The notes under the pieces are model-generated. The model was not told where the DNA came from, ran no database searches, and saw only the letters and a list, made by a program, of their open reading frames with translations. From Dasypus novemcinctus (taxonomy: Eukaryota > Chordata > Mammalia > Cingulata > Dasypodidae): DNA of 64,000 nt. The DNA lies in assembly GCF_030445035.2 (NCBI RefSeq), contig NC_080683.1, positions 93,457,675-93,521,674 on the forward strand, given 5' to 3'. A program made the translations under genes and the position numbers. Below are positions 60,780 to 64,000 of the stretch, piece by piece (position 1 is the first letter of the stretch; every line of letters starts with the position of its first letter).

Positions 60780-62383
60780 AGACATATTTAATAAAATTCT
60801 CCCCTTTTTACAGTCCTTCCCACTTGTCCCTGCTCCTTAGAAGTAAATGATGTTAATATTTTTGAACTTTACAGGATATTTTATGCATCTTCAGGGGATA
60901 TAAACATACAGGCATATATAGTCTTTTCTCTTTTTTTTTTCACAAATGGATCATATTAACTTGTTAATTTTGGCATCTAAAGTTGGGTGTTGCACATGGT
61001 GAATACTTAAAAGATATCTGAATCCTAATTTGATTTCTCTGTAGTTGATGGGTCTCGGGGCCAGGACTGACAATTGGCTAGAATCTAACCATCATAAGCC
61101 AAGGAGGATCCTAACATTAGCCTGAGTTTTCATGAAAACTACAGAGCATAATGTTTAAGATCTAGACCACTTGAAGACATTCAGGTTCACGGTGTGATTA
61201 TGTATTTCCTTTTAAGAGTTTCTCTTGCTTTCTGAGAAATGTTTTATTGTTTCTGAAACTTGTTCCTGACACTGATAATGAAAGTGCCAAGAAACAAAGT
61301 ACTATCTTTAAAAAACAAAAACCCATGACCACTGGTTTTACAGTGTGCTTAACATGTAAGCTCATTTCGTAAAAGCTAAAGCAAATTGGTGTTAGAATCA
61401 CAGATGTTCAAAAGTGTAAAGTGCTTTTAAATATTATTTAATTTGCCTCTCCACTCCATTTCCACTGAGGGCTGAACTTCTGAGCCATGTCCTCTCAGGA
61501 CAGAGCCTGGGATGGCGGGCAGGGCAATCTTCAATAGACCTGGAACTAGAACCGCCCACTGCGCAAGAGATGGTGGGGTCACCAGTGGGCTGTCAGAACC
61601 AATTGCGGGAGCTGGGAGGAAATTCAGGCTGGCAGTCGAACCCAGCTTCTCACGGGGATGGAAACCTGTAATAGCTACAGAATCATCATCAGTATCTGGA
61701 CGGTCCAGTAGGGGAGCACAGTGGCAGCGAGCCTACGAGGTGGTTGTAGGAATTCCCAGGCACCCGTGATGCGGCCTTCGCCCAGACCTCCCCTACCTCC
61801 ACCTCCTTCTCTGGGGAAGTCATAAACATATGCTAAGCGACCCCCACCTCCTAGTCTAGGGTGCCGATCATGGGGGAGATGTTAAGTCTAACGAGAAGGC
61901 CCTGCCAGAACTTAAGCCAGGAAACGAGGAACATGAAGCCCCAAATGCTTATCAGAACATGACTTCTCAATGGAAGGCCCCCCGGGGGGGAAAAACCACA
62001 CTCAAACAGTACAGACGTGTCTCTCTTCTCCAACACGAAGTGTCCCATGTGGAGCTGCCATCTATGGATCTGACCCACCCGGGAGACGGGTGGTGATGGG
62101 ACTTCTTCCCCTGCTCTTTTGTACATTTTGTACCAAGTAAGTGACCAGGAGATATGCCCTTTCTAGACTCTTCATTCTGAACCATAAAGGGGTCATTTGC
62201 TGACAGTTTCTCTTGTGCCCTAAACCCGTGTTCCCCCGATGCACCCTTTTAGAGCCTCACTCCACAGTAGTACCTGGGGACACAGGCAGGCTGGAAACAG
62301 TCAGGATGCACCCGATCTGTGATGACTTTCAGGGGCTGGGTTGAGAACTACATGCTCTGGTCTATGCAGCCCCTAAACCTGAC
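60780..62383 (+). other. Duplicated upstream flank of CALHM6, copy 2
   Basis: Counterpart of 48350-49950. The 85-codon + frame at 61512-61769 is kept with one residue change. The minus frame equivalent to 49534-49878 is shortened. Nothing here is recognised as a gene. Confidence 0.45.
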
Positions 62384-62680
62384 CCTCTCCTGCACCTCTG
62401 GCCTCGTGATGTGTGATGTGACACCTTGCTTCTCACCCTCGGTGCTCCCACCATTCTTTCTTTCCAACCACAGAACACCATGCTCCTTTTGCACCCCAGA
62501 CTCTTTTTCATTCAGGTTTCAGCTAAATGTCATCTCCTCTCTGACGCTCTCTCAGAATACTCTAACATCTCTGCATAACCTTTACAACTTTTTTAAAATC
62601 CCATTGTCCATACCCTTTCCCACAGTAGAAACTCCATGAGAGCAGAGTACATGTATTTTAATAGGCACTGTTACTTGCTC
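62383..62680 (+). repeat. L2 LINE 3' fragment, copy 2
   Basis: Counterpart of 49950-50245, with a small change at CTCTGACGCTCTCTCAG compared with copy 1. Confidence 0.65.
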
Positions 62681-62686
62681 GTTGCC

Positions 62687-63056
62687 GCTCTCCCTCTCCC
62701 AGTTGTCTGCTCTCTGTGTCCATTCCCTGTGTGTTCTTCTGTGTCCGCTTATATTCTTGTCAGGGGCACCAAGAATCTGCGTCTCTTTTTTCGTTGCATC
62801 AGCTCTCCGTGTGTGCGGCACTACTCCTGAGCAGGCTGCACTTTTTTCGTGCTGGGCGGCTCTCCTTAAGGGGCACACTCCTAGTGCGTGGGACTCCTCT
62901 ATGCGGGGGACAGCCCTGCGTGGCATGACTCTGTTTGCGCACATCAGCACTGCGCGTGGGCCTGCTCATCACAGGGGTCAAGGAGGCCCTGCGTTTGAGC
63001 CCTGGACCTCCCATGGGGTAGGCGGACGCCCTATCTATTGAGCCAAATCTGCTTTC
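62687..63056 (-). mobile_element. DAS-type SINE lacking its tail, copy 2
   Basis: Counterpart of 50250-50621 with the same missing tail. In the middle (about 62775-62840) it keeps a reading closer to other SINE copies (TTGCATCAGCTCTCCGTG) than copy 1 does, so copy 1 has mutated more here. Confidence 0.82.
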
Positions 63057-63747
63057 TCAACTAGTATTTTCTGAACAGCCAAGCACCCTTCTGTGCTGAC
63101 CAGCTCGAAGGTCCTGGAGGAAGAATTTGGCTATCCTCTAAGTGCTGACAGTGTTAGGACACACCTGGGGGCGAGCGGAACAAACCACAGAAATCAACCC
63201 TATCTATTCAGGTGCTAAAAAGCGAGTCACAGTTGACTGTCCTGCGGCAGCTCAGGTAGAGAGAACATGCAGTGTGAACCAGGTTGCTGGTTTTGTCTGA
63301 GTAGAGCAACATGGTAGAGAAGAGCAGAGCAACACAGGAGAATGAGAACTTGAACTGCACTTGGAGATGTAGCTTCTGCAAAAGAAACCAGAAATTTACC
63401 TTTGAATAAGGTTTCCAGTAAACCATCAGTTTCTTGTAATTGGTGGAAGTTTGGTTCAGGAACAAGGATGGTTGCAAAAGAGGAAAATCTGGCATTGTTC
63501 CAGTTGGCTTAAATTTTTTAAAGTATTACTTCACTGGATGGCTGCATTGGGGCAGGAAGGGAGTAAGGTAAGTCCCCTGATTCTCTGTGAGTTTGTGGGA
63601 GCGAAGGTAACAATGCATTCTCAGGAAAGGTCTCTGAGTTAGTGAAGAAAGGTAAGCTGTGCCTCTGCCCCCGAAATGGAGTGGGCGCCAGGAAGGTCAA
63701 AGGTATGTCTGCCTGGGTCTCTCAGCCAGGCATAGCTTGGTTGGAAT

Positions 63748-63760
63748 GCGAAAGTAAAAC
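63748..63760 (+). promoter_or_regulatory. CALHM6: ISRE/IRF-like motif upstream of CALHM6
   Basis: GCGAAAGTAAAAC lies about 160-170 bases upstream of the start codon and about 110 bases upstream of a TATA-like element. It matches an IRF/ISRE core with one mismatch. Interferon induction of CALHM6 is known in other mammals; binding here is inference. Confidence 0.45.
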
Positions 63761-63867
63761 CTTACCAGGGTAGGAGAAACCCACTTCCCTTTCCTGAAGC
63801 TGCTTTTGAGCTGATTGTGTAATGCCCTAAACCCAAGCCCACCCAAAGCATATGACGAGCCGGGGCA

Positions 63868-63874
63868 TTTAAAA
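63868..63874 (+). promoter_or_regulatory. CALHM6: TATA-like element of CALHM6
   Basis: TTTAAAA within CATTTAAAAGGCAG lies 47 bases before the ATG, which would give a short 5' UTR starting near 63898. Copy 1 has CATTTAAAGGGCAG at the equivalent place (51431-51444), one base weaker. Confidence 0.45.
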
Positions 63875-63920
63875 GGCAGAAGCATTCGGGCCAGTCCAAG
63901 GCGCTCCGGAGGCGGCGGCC

Positions 63921-64000
63921 ATGGAGAAGTTTCGCTCGGTGCTGGACCTGCACCTCAAGTACCGTCACACACTGGGCTACGGTCTGGTGACCCTGCTGAC
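63921..64000 (+). CDS. CALHM6: CALHM6 exon 1 start, cut by window end
   Basis: ATG in a strong context (GGCGGCCATGG) begins MEKFRSVLDLHLK, followed by LGYGLVTLL, almost identical to the N-terminus of human CALHM6. Twenty-six full codons are in the window. The first membrane helix begins around the last residues seen. The sequence is GC-rich and CpG-rich. This exon belongs to the second duplication copy; its own last exon should lie beyond the window. Another possibility is that exon 1 and the exon at 51910 belong to one original gene split by a misassembly. Confidence 0.95.
   Translation, partial: MEKFRSVLDLHLKYRHTLGYGLVTLL

Larger units (their letters stand above)
55014..63896 (+). repeat. 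Large tandem duplication, copy 2 (about 8.9 kb)
   Basis: Direct repeat of 41956-51461, about 99% identical by eye. Relative to copy 1 it lacks 281 bp near 55286 and the SINE at about 60779. It has an extra 35 bp at about 57898-57932. At its right edge it continues without break into CALHM6 exon 1. Confidence 0.93.

Overview
This is a mammalian nuclear window: large introns, GT-AG splicing, dense retrotransposons and no prokaryotic-style gene packing. The many tRNA-derived SINEs have the A-box/B-box head, a long body and an (AAAT)n-CTTT-A tail. They match the DAS SINEs known from armadillos, so the source is very probably an armadillo such as Dasypus. Two genes are recognisable, both on the + strand, in the same order as human 6q22.1: DSE (dermatan sulfate epimerase), then CALHM6 (FAM26F).

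Layout. 1-13205 is DSE intron, mostly occupied by one old, nearly full-length antisense LINE-1 (about 4180-10485) and several SINEs. The four last DSE coding exons lie at 13206-13459, 18505-18744, 20867-21074 and 23131-24892. They encode everything from about residue 140 to the stop, and the three catalytic residues described for the human enzyme (His205, Tyr261, His450) are present. The N-terminal exon, with the signal peptide, lies upstream of the window. 24893-41930 is DSE 3' UTR and intergenic DNA with LINE-1, MIR and SINE fragments, including a head-to-head pair of LINE-1 3' ends at 34411-34894.

The most unusual part is 41.9 kb to the end. A block of about 9 kb (about 41956-51461) recurs in direct orientation at about 55014-63896, about 99% identical by eye. 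The second copy runs into the promoter and start codon of CALHM6 exon 1 (ATG at 63921, cut by the window end). The first copy stops at exactly the equivalent promoter base. There it joins about 450 bp of probable intron and then an intact last exon of CALHM6 (51910-52326). So the first CALHM6 unit has a promoter-like block and a last exon but no first exon, while the second has a first exon whose remainder lies outside the window. This is either a recent tandem duplication with an exon-1 deletion or a haplotype duplication/misjoin in the assembly. The two copies also differ by a SINE insertion with a clean empty site, a 281-bp gap and a 35-bp gap.

Function. DSE acts in the ER/Golgi, converting glucuronate to iduronate in chondroitin to make dermatan sulfate. 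CALHM6 is a calcium-homeostasis-modulator family membrane protein, induced by interferon in other mammals. No shared pathway is implied by their adjacency. I found no RNA gene, CRISPR array or other non-standard system. Retroelement subfamily names are from memory of repeat consensus sequences and are deliberately kept broad.
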